A stretch of DNA of 64,000 nt, from NCBI RefSeq assembly GCF_037976825.1, contig NZ_CP150269.1, positions 1,997,501-2,061,500 of the forward strand, in the 5' to 3' direction. The translations under genes and the position numbers were made by a program. Of this stretch, positions 30,641 through 40,489 are shown one piece after another. The stretch's first letter is position 1; each line of letters opens with the position of its first letter. Source of the stretch: Paenibacillus sp. FSL K6-1330. Its GTDB lineage: Bacteria > Bacillota > Bacilli > Paenibacillales > Paenibacillaceae. Under the pieces are notes generated by a model. That model searched no databases and was not told the origin of the DNA. It saw only the letters and a program-made list of their open reading frames with translations.

Positions 30641-32818
30641 GTGTCAGAATCTTTTCAAAGTGCCTATCAAGAAGAAGAGTCAAGGCTAAACGAGGTTATC
30701 GTTGAAATTGACCGTCAGCTTGAACGTTTGCGCGGGATTCCCGTATACACAGGCCATGATTTTACGGAGCAGGTGCTCGAAGCGGGGCGGGAAGAGAAAC
30801 GGCAGGCCCTCGCCAAAAGTTTGCCGGAGCCTTACTTCGGGAGGCTGGATTTTCAGGAGAGCGGAACGGGAGCGAAGAAACCGCTCTACATCGGGAAGAT
30901 TGGCTTCGATAAGGAAGATGCCGGGGATCACCCGATGGTGATTGATTGGCGAGCCCCGGTCGCGAGCCTATTTTATTCGTTTACGGGCGGTACCGACCCG
31001 GCATCGTTCGAAGCACCCGAAGGAATCATCGAGGGGCTGGTGTATTTAAAACGCAACGTTGTGATCCGCAAGCAAATTTTGGAACGGGTATCGGATACGT
31101 ACAATCGGGAGAGCGGCGGACCTGCCGTATCCGATGAGTTTTTGGTCTACCGTCTCGGGGAGAACAAGGACAACCGGCTTCGGGATATCGTATCTACGAT
31201 CCAAGCCGAGCAGGACAAAATCATCCGGGCTGCCAAAAATACCGCTCTCATTATCCAAGGGGTGGCGGGAAGCGGAAAAACGACGGTGGCCCTGCATCGG
31301 CTGGCTTATTTGCTCTATCAATACAAGGAGCAGGTAACCGCGGAGAAAATGATCATATTTGCACCCAACCTGATGTTTCTGGATTACATATCCGACGTAC
31401 TGCCCGAGCTCGGAGTTGGCGATATACAGCAGCGCACGTTTGGCGATTGGGCAGCGGAGCTGCTCGATATCGAGCTCGCTTCGGATGATCATGCACAGAC
31501 GCTTCATCTATGGTTCGAGACCGACCCGGGGCAGGGAACCCCGGATATTGACGATAATGTCAGCGGGCGCTATAAAGGCTCATTGAGACTGATGGAGATC
31601 ATCCGGCGCTGCGTGGAGGCTATCGAAACCGAGGCTCTACCGGACGGGGACTTCTCACCATGGGATGGGGCCGTACTGAAACAGGAGACGATCGCGGAAT
31701 GGTTCTACCAGGAATATAAACCATATCCACTGGCCAAACGGAAGGAACGGCTGCTTGCCAGATTGCACCGCTGGGTCGAGATGGAACTGAAGAAATCGCC
31801 ATCAGCGGCCGTGATGAAAGAACGGAAGAAAAAAGCGGCTCAACGAGAAAAGGCTTATGCGAACCGATGGCCGAAATTTGAGCCGGTCTCATTATATAAA
31901 CAATTGTTTGGTGCGGCAAAGGCGACCGGAACGATGTTTGCAGAGCTAACCGCTCTGATTCCGTCCGAGGTGCTCGCGGCAACGCGTAAAGATCTGAAGA
32001 AAAACGTGGTCCGCGAAGAGGATTTGCCTGCCCTGCTGTATTTCCACTGTTTGTTGAATGATATTACCGGTGAGCAGCGTTTTGACCACATCGTCATTGA
32101 TGAGGCTCAGGATTTCTCGCCATTTCAGGTAGCTGTGCTGGACCTGTTCGTAAGAGGACATTCCTTCACCATATTAGGTGATTTGTCGCAGGGCATTCAT
32201 GCCTATCGCGGCGTTCATGCGTGGGAGGAAATGAGCTCCTTATTTAAGGAAGAGGAAACAGCTTATTTTGCGTTGACACGCAGTTACCGCTCGACGATGG
32301 AGATCATCGAATTTGCCAACGGCATTTTGGAGAAGGGTGTCAGCAGTGATCTGCTCGCCGTACCCGTATTTCGAAGCGGCGATGCCGTTCGCCTCATTCC
32401 TTATGAGTCGGAGAAATCCAGAACAAGAGATTTGGAACGGGCGATGGAGGCACTCATCGCTAAGGAATATCGGACGGTAGCCATTCTCACCCGAACCTTG
32501 AGGGAAGCGAAAGAGCTGCATGAGCAATTAATTGCTGCATGGCCGATGCTGAATCTGATCGATGGCAGCAAAGGAACGTATCAGGGGGGGTACTCCGTGC
32601 TTCCTGTTTATTTGTCTAAAGGACTTGAGTTCGATGCGGTTTTGGTAGCGGATGCGGATCGGAGTCATTACGCGGAAAAAGCTTGGGATGCCAAGCTGAT
32701 GTACGTCGGCTGCACCCGGGCACTGCATGAGCTGTGGCTGCTGCATGGTGAAGCGCGTCCTTCTTATGTGACGGCGGACGCTTCGGATATTACAGCCATC
32801 GGCTGGCCCGCAGAGTAA
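30641..32818 (+). CDS. HelD-like RNA polymerase recycling ATPase / superfamily 1 helicase
   Basis: The 725-residue protein begins with a coiled-coil N-terminus (about 1-60), then has Walker A GVAGSGKTTVALHR (near 208), the Walker B/motif II HIVIDEAQDFSP, SYRSTMEII, and motif VI YVGCTRALHELW. The N-terminal DWRAPVASLFYSF block is characteristic of HelD, which releases stalled RNA polymerase from DNA and RNA. The start is GTG 30641 after AGGAGGTAACTG. An extended -10 (TGCTACAAT, 30554-30562) may be its promoter. Confidence 0.88.
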   Translation: MSESFQSAYQEEESRLNEVIVEIDRQLERLRGIPVYTGHDFTEQVLEAGREEKRQALAKSLPEPYFGRLDFQESGTGAKKPLYIGKIGFDKEDAGDHPMVIDWRAPVASLFYSFTGGTDPASFEAPEGIIEGLVYLKRNVVIRKQILERVSDTYNRESGGPAVSDEFLVYRLGENKDNRLRDIVSTIQAEQDKIIRAAKNTALIIQGVAGSGKTTVALHRLAYLLYQYKEQVTAEKMIIFAPNLMFLDYISDVLPELGVGDIQQRTFGDWAAELLDIELASDDHAQTLHLWFETDPGQGTPDIDDNVSGRYKGSLRLMEIIRRCVEAIETEALPDGDFSPWDGAVLKQETIAEWFYQEYKPYPLAKRKERLLARLHRWVEMELKKSPSAAVMKERKKKAAQREKAYANRWPKFEPVSLYKQLFGAAKATGTMFAELTALIPSEVLAATRKDLKKNVVREEDLPALLYFHCLLNDITGEQRFDHIVIDEAQDFSPFQVAVLDLFVRGHSFTILGDLSQGIHAYRGVHAWEEMSSLFKEEETAYFALTRSYRSTMEIIEFANGILEKGVSSDLLAVPVFRSGDAVRLIPYESEKSRTRDLERAMEALIAKEYRTVAILTRTLREAKELHEQLIAAWPMLNLIDGSKGTYQGGYSVLPVYLSKGLEFDAVLVADADRSHYAEKAWDAKLMYVGCTRALHELWLLHGEARPSYVTADASDITAIGWPAE

Positions 32819-32861
32819 GATAGGATTGTGTTACTAAGCGCGAAGAGGAAAGAACATAAAA

Positions 32862-32915
32862 TGTCCCGTGGGGTGGTACATGTCTGCATGTGCTTGTCTC
32901 TGCGGGGCTTTTTGC
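32862..32915 (+). terminator. Probable terminator after helD
   Basis: GTCCCGTGG near 32862 pairs with CTGCGGGGC near 32901 (including G-T pairs) around an inner ACATG/CATGT hairpin, followed by TTTTTG. Confidence 0.5.
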
Positions 32916-32926
32916 TGTGCCCGCGC

Positions 32927-33055
32927 TTAACCAAACATTTGGTAGGAAGAACCAAGGTTATCGATATACCGGATCAAAGTCCAAACGGCGAGAAAGAAGA
33001 GTGCAGCTGCCAAGATGATGTAGAGGGTCATTTTTCGCATAGGTTTTCGTTTCAA
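32927..33055 (-). CDS. Small single-pass membrane protein (42 aa)
   Basis: An overlooked ORF on the minus strand. It starts at TTG 33055, eight bases after GGGAGG and two bases after the stop of the upstream gene, and ends TAA at 32927. The product begins MKRKPMRKM, has a hydrophobic helix (LYIILAAALFFLAVWTLI) and ends YQMFG: a basic inside, one membrane segment and a short outside tail. The spacing suggests coupling to the gene before it. Its function is unknown. Confidence 0.65.
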   Translation of the reverse strand: MKRKPMRKMTLYIILAAALFFLAVWTLIRYIDNLGSSYQMFG

Positions 33056-33056
33056 T

Positions 33057-33362
33057 TCAAAAACCTCCCTTCGAGTTCTCATGGTCTAACGAGATTTCAT
33101 CTTCCTCACTGCGGATGCCCTGTTTATACTCATAAAGAATAATGGAGGAACGGATGAAGGCATACAGGCCGATCAGGAACTGCAAGATAAGGATGGTATA
33201 CAATAGATTTATCGCCAGCCTCTCATCGTCGAGGTATTCTGGCCCATAGATCTCCTTTAATAGATTGTTTTGATTAACATAGGTATAGAGTCCAAGTAAA
33301 CTGATTCCCATATTCATAGCCCCTCTAGATAAATTGCGTTTGGACTTCTTGCGAGTCGTCAT
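33057..33362 (-). CDS. Hypothetical two-helix membrane protein
   Basis: The 101-residue protein has a basic start (MTTRKKSKRNLSRG), one amphipathic or weak membrane segment (about 17-30), and a stronger one (about 53-75), ending in an acidic tail. ATG 33362 has AAGGAG seven bases upstream and is preferred to GTG 33368. It lies divergent from rarA and forms a pair with the 42-residue membrane protein that follows. I do not recognise the family. Confidence 0.6.
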   Translation of the reverse strand: MTTRKKSKRNLSRGAMNMGISLLGLYTYVNQNNLLKEIYGPEYLDDERLAINLLYTILILQFLIGLYAFIRSSIILYEYKQGIRSEEDEISLDHENSKGGF

Positions 33363-33603
33363 AGCCACTCTCCTTAGATAAGGCTTCTCTATAATTTCCT
33401 ATAATTAAGTAACGCTCCGGAAAGATAAAAGTTGGTTATCATGTTAAACGAGCAGCGAATATCGATGGGTATCCGAACCACTAGCGTGGATGTCCATAGG
33501 CTTGCTACAGGCATGACAAAATTGAATATGGTATGATAGAGTGTGACGGATTTGATTGAAACCGGCTTATCTTTGCATTGATATCAGACAAGGAAGTGTA
33601 GTT

Positions 33604-34911
33604 ATGGATTTATTCAGTATCGGGCGTGAAGGGGACCGGGATTCCAGGCTGCTGGCCGATCGGATGCGCCCTTCGTCGCTGGATGAATATATAGGACAGG
33701 AACAGATTATCGGACCGGGCAAACTGCTCAGACGTGCCATAGAAGCAGACCAGGTCTCTTCCATTTTATTGTACGGCCCGCCGGGTTGCGGCAAAACAAC
33801 GCTGGCGCATATTATCTCCCAGCAAACGAAGGGGTACTTCGTTCGGCTGAATGCGGTGGAAGCCTCGGTTAAGGACGTCAGGGAAGTCATTGAGCAAGCC
33901 CAGAGCAACCGCAGTCTGTACGGCACCAAAACGATCCTGTTCCTAGATGAGGTTCACCGCTTTAACAGTTCAAGACAGGATGCGCTGCTGCCTGCCGTGG
34001 AGAACGGTACGATTATATTTATTGGCGCGACAACAGAGAATCCATTTCATTACGTAAATGGGGCCTTGATGAGTCGTTCAACCTTGTTCCAGCTTGAGCC
34101 GCTGACTAAGAACCATTCCATGATCGCCATGCAGCGCGCGTTATCCGATCCAGATAAAGGACTTGGATTCATGGATCTCCAGGCAGACGAGGAAGCATTG
34201 GAGCATATTGCAACGATGGCGAACGGCGACATCCGCCGTGCTCTGAACGCCCTCGAATTAGCGGCCATGACCACGCCCCCGGATGAAAGCGGCAGGGTTC
34301 ATATTACGCTCGAAGTGGCCGAAGAATCGATACGCAAGCCGCTCGTCAAGGCGGACGAGTCCACGCAGTATGACGTGCTGTCTGCCTTCCATAAAAGCAT
34401 TCGAGGTTCCAGTGATGCGGCCTTGTTCTGGTTCCTGTATGCGGTCGAAAAGCTAGGGATGGACCCGATGGTGTTCATCCGCCGATTGATTGCTGCCAGC
34501 AGCGAGGATATCGGGCTGGCTAATCCGCAAGCGATGGTGCAGGCGGTGAGCGCACTGGATGCCTACCGGAATAACGGCTGGCCGGAAGCCAAGTTGAACA
34601 TTGCCCAGGCGATTCTGTTTGCGGTGGAGAGCCCCAAATCGGATGGCGTTGTGACCGCCATATCCCGGGCGATGTCCGCCATGGATGAAGTGAAATCGGC
34701 TGAGGTTCCGCTTCATCTCCGTGATGCGCATTACTCGGGGGCGGTGAAGTTGGGACATGTCGGCTACAAGTACCCGCACGATTATCCAGGCCATTACGTG
34801 AAGCAGGAATATCTGCCGAAGGAGCTCTCCCGCCGGGTGTTCTATCAGGCGACGGAGCAGGGGAATGAAGCCAAGATCGCACACAATCAGCGATTACGAC
34901 GCGAAGAATAG
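33604..34911 (+). CDS. rarA: RarA/MgsA, replication-associated AAA+ ATPase
   Basis: The 435-residue protein has Walker A GPPGCGKTT, Walker B LFLDEVHRF, sensor 1 GATTENP and the C-terminal MgsA oligomerisation region (DAHYSGAVKLGHVGYKYPHD). RarA acts at stalled replication forks with SSB and recombination proteins. ATG 33604 follows AAGGAAGTG. Adjacent cysteine genes (cymR, iscS) are not linked here, unlike in Bacillus where rarA and cymR are neighbours; about 5 kb with nrdDG and mnmA separates them. Confidence 0.93.
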   Translation: MDLFSIGREGDRDSRLLADRMRPSSLDEYIGQEQIIGPGKLLRRAIEADQVSSILLYGPPGCGKTTLAHIISQQTKGYFVRLNAVEASVKDVREVIEQAQSNRSLYGTKTILFLDEVHRFNSSRQDALLPAVENGTIIFIGATTENPFHYVNGALMSRSTLFQLEPLTKNHSMIAMQRALSDPDKGLGFMDLQADEEALEHIATMANGDIRRALNALELAAMTTPPDESGRVHITLEVAEESIRKPLVKADESTQYDVLSAFHKSIRGSSDAALFWFLYAVEKLGMDPMVFIRRLIAASSEDIGLANPQAMVQAVSALDAYRNNGWPEAKLNIAQAILFAVESPKSDGVVTAISRAMSAMDEVKSAEVPLHLRDAHYSGAVKLGHVGYKYPHDYPGHYVKQEYLPKELSRRVFYQATEQGNEAKIAHNQRLRREE

Positions 34912-34968
34912 GGTCTTACAGCACTAACAGAATCAATGGCCGCTAGTTTAGCTAAATGGAGGAAACGA

Positions 34969-35508
34969 ATGATGAAAACAGGGAAACAGCGGTTTGTCAT
35001 CCTGCTGCTGTCCGCTGGTCTTATGCTGAGCGGCTGTTCGGGGAAAAACGCCCAGGAGCAGGTCGAAAGTGGACAGGCCGCGGAGGCAGCGCATGAGCAC
35101 GGACATCAGACGCAGCTGGCCAACGGGGATATTCAGGAGGCAACGGCTTCGATTGATGAGCTGCCTGCCTTTTTGATGAGCCAGACCAGCGAGATGCAAA
35201 CGATCTATGCCTTGTCTGCGCAGGTGAGTGATGTCATGAAATATATTCCTTGTTATTGCGGCTGTGGAGACAGTGCCGGTCATGAGAGCAACCTGAACTG
35301 TTTTATTGATGAGATTCAGGAGGACGGCACCGTGGTGTGGGACGATCATGGCACCCGCTGCGGGGTGTGTTTGGACATTGCCGTGGAATCTGCCAAAATG
35401 AGCAGCGAGGGCAAGAGCCTGACGGATATTCGGACCGCAATCGACGAGAAATACAGCACAGGCTATGCGAAGCCGACACCAACTCCAATGCCGCCCGCCG
35501 AAAGTTAA
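34969..35508 (+). CDS. PCYCGC-motif lipoprotein
   Basis: The 179-residue protein has a signal peptide with lipobox LMLSGC (Cys near 25), then a low-complexity His/Gln region, and a domain starting IPCYCGCGDSAGHESNLNCF with further Cys in TRCGVCLDIAV. This is the PCYCGC domain found in Firmicute lipoproteins of unknown function; the Cys pattern suggests metal binding. A final Pro/Thr-rich tail follows. GGAGG precedes the tandem ATG codons. Confidence 0.85.
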   Translation: MMKTGKQRFVILLLSAGLMLSGCSGKNAQEQVESGQAAEAAHEHGHQTQLANGDIQEATASIDELPAFLMSQTSEMQTIYALSAQVSDVMKYIPCYCGCGDSAGHESNLNCFIDEIQEDGTVVWDDHGTRCGVCLDIAVESAKMSSEGKSLTDIRTAIDEKYSTGYAKPTPTPMPPAES

Positions 35509-35528
35509 TTCTACTGTAGATAAGCAAG

Positions 35529-35573
35529 AAGGTACCCGATGTGATCGATGGATCACTCGAGTGCCTTTTTTCT
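35529..35573 (+). terminator. Terminator after the lipoprotein gene
   Basis: AAGGTACCCGA (35529-35539) pairs with TCGAGTGCCTT (35557-35567, with mismatch) around GTGATC-GATG-GATCAC, followed by TTTTTC. Confidence 0.8.
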
Positions 35574-35658
35574 GTTGGGCATAAGGCCCTCAAGGCTGTT
35601 TTCAGGAATCGCCTGATCCGTTTCTCAGACTGACCGCCGTGATCTATCTCACAGCATC

Positions 35659-35705
35659 AAACTATATATGGATGTAAATTTATAAAACGAGACTATATAT
35701 AGTGT
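35659..35705 (+). promoter_or_regulatory. Tandem NrdR boxes upstream of nrdDG
   Basis: Box 2, AGACTATATATAGTGT (35690-35705), matches the NrdR consensus ACACTATATATAGTGT at 15 of 16 positions. Box 1, AAACTATATATGGATG (35659-35674), matches 11 of 16. Their starts are 31 bp apart, the usual helical spacing for NrdR pairs. NrdR represses ribonucleotide reductase genes when dATP is high. Confidence 0.85.
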
Positions 35706-35740
35706 GTTGATGATCTAAGGAGAAGGAGTTGATCGATTTC

Positions 35741-37975
35741 ATGAAAGTCATGAAGAGAGACGGGTGCCTGGTGAATTTTGAGATAAACCGGATTGTGAAT
35801 GCAGTGGATAAAGCGTTTATAGCCGTTGAGGGTGTGTCCCGCATGGAGGCTTCCCTGCAGATTGGCGATGCGGTTGTTCGTGCCACCGCGGAGATGGAGC
35901 AGGTGAGTGTGGAGGAAATTCAGGATATCGTTGTCGAGCATTTGCAAAATACAGGTTATGCAGAGGCAGCGGCAGCTTATCAACATTACAGGGAAACCCG
36001 TGACCTGGAGCGGATGCGGCGGGGAGAGCTTTACAAGATCAGCACGGATGTTATTGGGGTAACGAATCTGGATCTGCTGCGGGAGAATGCGAATCTGAAC
36101 GGGGAATCCTTCAGTGGAAAAATGAGTCGGATCGGCTCCGAGTACGCCAAATGGATGGCAAGCAAATTCATCCTCCCAGGAGATCTCATGAGAGCGGTGA
36201 GGGATGGTTATGTGTATGTGCATGACCTGGACCAGTATGCACTCGGAACAACGAACTGCATTTTCATTCCGTTTGACCGACTATTGGCCAAGGGATTCAA
36301 TACCGGTAACGGATCGGTTAGGCCGCCGCAGAGTATCATGACCGCGATGGCGCTGGTGGCCATCATCTTTCAATCCCAGCAGAACAGTCAATTCGGCGGC
36401 GTGTCCGGAAATAAAATCGATTGGGATCTGGCCCCGTATGTCGGAAAATCGTTTCGTCGGCATTTTCGCAAAGGGCTAGCCTACTTCGGAGAGTGTGAGC
36501 AGGGGGATCATAGACCCAATGTTCGAGTTCTTCCGGATAACGAATTATACATAGACAATGAGCAGTTGAAAGAAATTTATCCACGAATATATCACTATGC
36601 ATATAACGAAACGGTGAATGAAGTAAAGCAGGCCGCGGAATCCCTGATTCACAATCTAAACACGATGAGCAGCCGGGCCGGCGGACAGATCCCTTTTACA
36701 TCGCTGAACTATGGCATGTGCACGTCAACCGAAGGAAGGCTGGTGTCCCACGCTCTACTGGATGCCACGATGAGAGGGCTCGGCGGGGGAGAGACGCCGA
36801 TATTTCCGCAGCATATTTTCCAGTGCAAGCAGGGCATTAATCAGGCGGAAGGGGAGCCCAACTACGATCTGTTCCTGAAAGCTGTTGAGTGCTCCAGCCG
36901 CAGGCTCTACCCGAATTTTGTCAACGTGGATGCATCGTTTAATCTGGTCTACTATAACCCGGACGAGCCAGACACGATTATTGCCACCATGGGCTGCAGG
37001 ACCCGGACGATTTCAGACCGGTTCGGGCGAAACCGTCTAAGCGGCAAAGGTAATTTATCTTTTAATACGATCAATCTGGTTCGTCTCGGCATTGAGCATG
37101 GCATTATCGAAGGCAAACGGGATATGCCGGATCTGAACCTCTTCTACGAGCAGTTGGATCAGTATTTGACGATTGCGGTAGAGGGTTTGATTCATCGTTA
37201 CGAGCTGCAGGCCGACCAACCGGCCAAAGCGTCTGATTTTATGATGCGGGAAGGCGTGTGGGAAGGCGGCGAGGCACTGGCACCGGAGGATAAGGTTCGC
37301 GAGCTCATCAAGCACGGAACCCTTGCGCTTGGATTTATCGGGCTGGCTGAATGCCTGAAGGCGTTAACCGGGCTGCACCACGGAGAAGATGAGACCAGCC
37401 GCAGTCTGGGAATCGAGATCATCCGGCATATGCGTCAGTTTTGCGATGCAGCCAGTGAAAGATATAACCTGAACATTACGTTGTTTGCCACGCCGGCAGA
37501 AGGGTTATCGGGGAAATTCACGAAGATGGACCGGCAAACCTTTGGTGTGATCGAGGGTGTCACAGATCGCGAGTATTATACGAATTCGTTTCATATTCCG
37601 GTGTATTATCCGATGGCCGCGTACCGCAAAATCCGTTCCGAGGCTCCTTTCCATGAGCTGTGTAATGCAGGAGCGATTTCGTATGTGGAGCTGGACGGCA
37701 ATGCCCGGCAGAATACGGCTGCTTTTCGGGACATCGTACAGTTTGCCCTGCAGCAGAATATCGGATATTTCTCCGTAAACCATCCCGTCGATCGTTGCCC
37801 GGCATGCAATTACGAAGGGATCATCGGAAGCTCTTGCCCTGGATGCGGAGCCTCGGAGGCGGATGGAAACTTCCAGCGGCTGCGGAGGGTGACGGGATAC
37901 CTAACGGGCAATTATACGGAGCGCTTCAATTCGGCCAAGCAGGCTGAGGTCAGGGATCGGGTGAAACATCTGTGA
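35741..37975 (+). CDS. nrdD: NrdD, anaerobic (class III) ribonucleoside-triphosphate reductase
   Basis: The 744-residue protein has an N-terminal ATP-cone (KVMKRDGCLVNF, about 1-90), the catalytic core, a C-terminal zinc site (CPACNYEG and SCPGCG) and the glycyl-radical end (RVTGYLTGNYTERFNSAKQAEV). It makes deoxyribonucleotides without oxygen. ATG 35741 is preferred, though TTG 35729 with a doubled AAGGAG is possible. It is regulated by the NrdR boxes just upstream and overlaps nrdG by 4 bp. Confidence 0.95.
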   Translation: MKVMKRDGCLVNFEINRIVNAVDKAFIAVEGVSRMEASLQIGDAVVRATAEMEQVSVEEIQDIVVEHLQNTGYAEAAAAYQHYRETRDLERMRRGELYKISTDVIGVTNLDLLRENANLNGESFSGKMSRIGSEYAKWMASKFILPGDLMRAVRDGYVYVHDLDQYALGTTNCIFIPFDRLLAKGFNTGNGSVRPPQSIMTAMALVAIIFQSQQNSQFGGVSGNKIDWDLAPYVGKSFRRHFRKGLAYFGECEQGDHRPNVRVLPDNELYIDNEQLKEIYPRIYHYAYNETVNEVKQAAESLIHNLNTMSSRAGGQIPFTSLNYGMCTSTEGRLVSHALLDATMRGLGGGETPIFPQHIFQCKQGINQAEGEPNYDLFLKAVECSSRRLYPNFVNVDASFNLVYYNPDEPDTIIATMGCRTRTISDRFGRNRLSGKGNLSFNTINLVRLGIEHGIIEGKRDMPDLNLFYEQLDQYLTIAVEGLIHRYELQADQPAKASDFMMREGVWEGGEALAPEDKVRELIKHGTLALGFIGLAECLKALTGLHHGEDETSRSLGIEIIRHMRQFCDAASERYNLNITLFATPAEGLSGKFTKMDRQTFGVIEGVTDREYYTNSFHIPVYYPMAAYRKIRSEAPFHELCNAGAISYVELDGNARQNTAAFRDIVQFALQQNIGYFSVNHPVDRCPACNYEGIIGSSCPGCGASEADGNFQRLRRVTGYLTGNYTERFNSAKQAEVRDRVKHL

Positions 37976-38475
37976 ATGTGTGCGGGTATATCCCCGAGAG
38001 CATTAATGAAGGCCCAGGAGTTCGGGCAGTTCTATTCGTGAGCGGCTGCCGTCATGCTTGCGCCGGATGTTTTAATACGGATTCCTGGGACTTTGAAGCT
38101 GGGGAGCTGTTTACAGAAGAATTGTCTGCGTCCATACTGCAGGATATTATCGACAACCCTTTGCTGGATGGCGTGACCTTATGCGGTGGGGATCCGTTCT
38201 TCTCGCCGGAGGAGTCTGCGGCGTTTGTACGCAAGCTCAGGACCCTCTGTCCTGGGAAAAGTGTATGGGCCTACACGGGCTTCACCTTTGAAGCGCTGAT
38301 GAGGCAGCCAAAGCTGCGCGAATTGGCGAAACAGTGTGATGTTATCGTGGATGGCAAATTTCAGTTGGAGCTAAGGGATGTCTCGCTTCCCTTTCGAGGC
38401 AGCTCGAATCAGCGCTTAGTTGACGTAGCCGCCAGCCTAGAACGGGGAGTAACGGTTGAATATATTCTTCGCTAG
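37972..38475 (+). CDS. nrdG: NrdG, anaerobic ribonucleotide reductase activase
   Basis: The 167-residue radical SAM protein has the CX3CX2C cluster motif in SGCRHACAGCF and the GGDPFF segment. It makes the glycyl radical on NrdD using SAM and a [4Fe-4S] cluster. It starts GTG within the nrdD stop (GTGA overlap), so it is translationally coupled. Confidence 0.95.
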   Translation: MNVCGYIPESINEGPGVRAVLFVSGCRHACAGCFNTDSWDFEAGELFTEELSASILQDIIDNPLLDGVTLCGGDPFFSPEESAAFVRKLRTLCPGKSVWAYTGFTFEALMRQPKLRELAKQCDVIVDGKFQLELRDVSLPFRGSSNQRLVDVAASLERGVTVEYILR

Positions 38476-38480
38476 CACGT

Positions 38481-38530
38481 AAAAAAAAGAGCACACACTT
38501 TACGGAAACTTCCGTGTTCAGTGTGTGCTC
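38481..38530. terminator. Bidirectional terminator between nrdG and mnmA
   Basis: GAGCACACACT (38489-38499) pairs with AGTGTGTGCTC (38520-38530) around an inner ACGGAA-AC-TTCCGT hairpin. The A8 run at 38481-38488 gives the T-run for mnmA on the minus strand; TTCG follows on the plus strand. Confidence 0.85.
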
Positions 38531-38549
38531 TTCGCATTACGGCAGCGGA

Positions 38550-39722
<1,173 letters not shown>

Positions 39723-39959
39723 TCACACGTTTCATTTTGTCCACTCAGCGTGAACATTTTTCGGGTTTCCGGCTGGAATATTACCCATTGAGGTCCAGGA
39801 TATGTTACCATAAGCTGAGGGTAATGATCGGAATACGGAGAAAAATACAGGATAAGCTGCTTCACGCTTAGATTACGTCGTATTTGTCGCTAAACCCGCC
39901 ACCTACAATTCATGTACAGGATGGACATAATATACAAATTACCGAAAGAGGTGTCACCC

Positions 39960-40379
39960 TTGAAGATATCAACAAAAGGAAGATACGGATTAACAATTAT
40001 GATGGAGCTGGCCGCCAGGTTTGGTGAAGGGCCAACTTCGCTGAAGAGCATTGCCGAGAAGAACCAGCTGTCGGAACATTATCTTGAGCAGCTGATCGCA
40101 CCGCTGCGAAATGCTGGACTGGTCAAAAGCATCCGTGGCGCATATGGAGGATATATCCTTTCCCGTGATCCGGCATCCATAACGGCAGGAGATGTAATCC
40201 GTGTGCTTGAAGGACCGATATCCCCTGTGGACTTCACGGAAGAGGACGATCCGGCGAAGCGGGATCTATGGCTTCGTATCCGCGACAGCATTGCTGAAGT
40301 CCTCGATTCCACGACGCTGGACTATCTGATCAACTATCATGAACAGTCTGCTGCAGACAACTATATGTTCTATATTTAA
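39960..40379 (+). CDS. cymR: CymR, Rrf2-family cysteine metabolism repressor
   Basis: The 139-residue winged-helix protein is nearly the same as Bacillus CymR over the recognition helices (MKISTKGRYGLTIMMELA, SLKSIAEKNQLSEHYLEQL, VKSIRGAYGGY). CymR works with CysK to repress cysteine-synthesis genes. The start is TTG 39960 after AAAGAGGTG, giving the usual length. The 300 bp upstream hold both divergent starts (mnmA and cymR); I saw no convincing -35/-10 pair. The prophage begins about 80-110 bp after its stop. Confidence 0.94.
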   Translation: MKISTKGRYGLTIMMELAARFGEGPTSLKSIAEKNQLSEHYLEQLIAPLRNAGLVKSIRGAYGGYILSRDPASITAGDVIRVLEGPISPVDFTEEDDPAKRDLWLRIRDSIAEVLDSTTLDYLINYHEQSAADNYMFYI

Positions 40380-40419
40380 GTTATTGTTACATTAGTTGAT
40401 CAATAAAGCTGATTAAATA

Positions 40420-40456
40420 AAGGGATAGCGGGCTTTTATGCCAATCGCTATCCCTT
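40420..40456 (+). terminator. Hairpin after cymR
   Basis: AAGGGATAGCG (40420-40430) pairs perfectly with CGCTATCCCTT (40446-40456). It is followed by A residues, not T, on the plus strand, so the true terminator tail may have been changed by prophage insertion. Confidence 0.5.
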
Positions 40457-40459
40457 AAA

Positions 40460-40479
40460 AAATCACATAAAAATCACAT
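40460..40479. repeat. Direct repeat at the prophage left end (possible integrase arm sites)
   Basis: AAATCACAT occurs at 40460-40468 and again at 40471-40479, exactly 11 bp apart, right at the integrase end. Arm-type integrase sites often look like this. The attachment core cannot be fixed without the right end. Confidence 0.4.
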
Positions 40480-40489
40480 TCTCTGCAGA

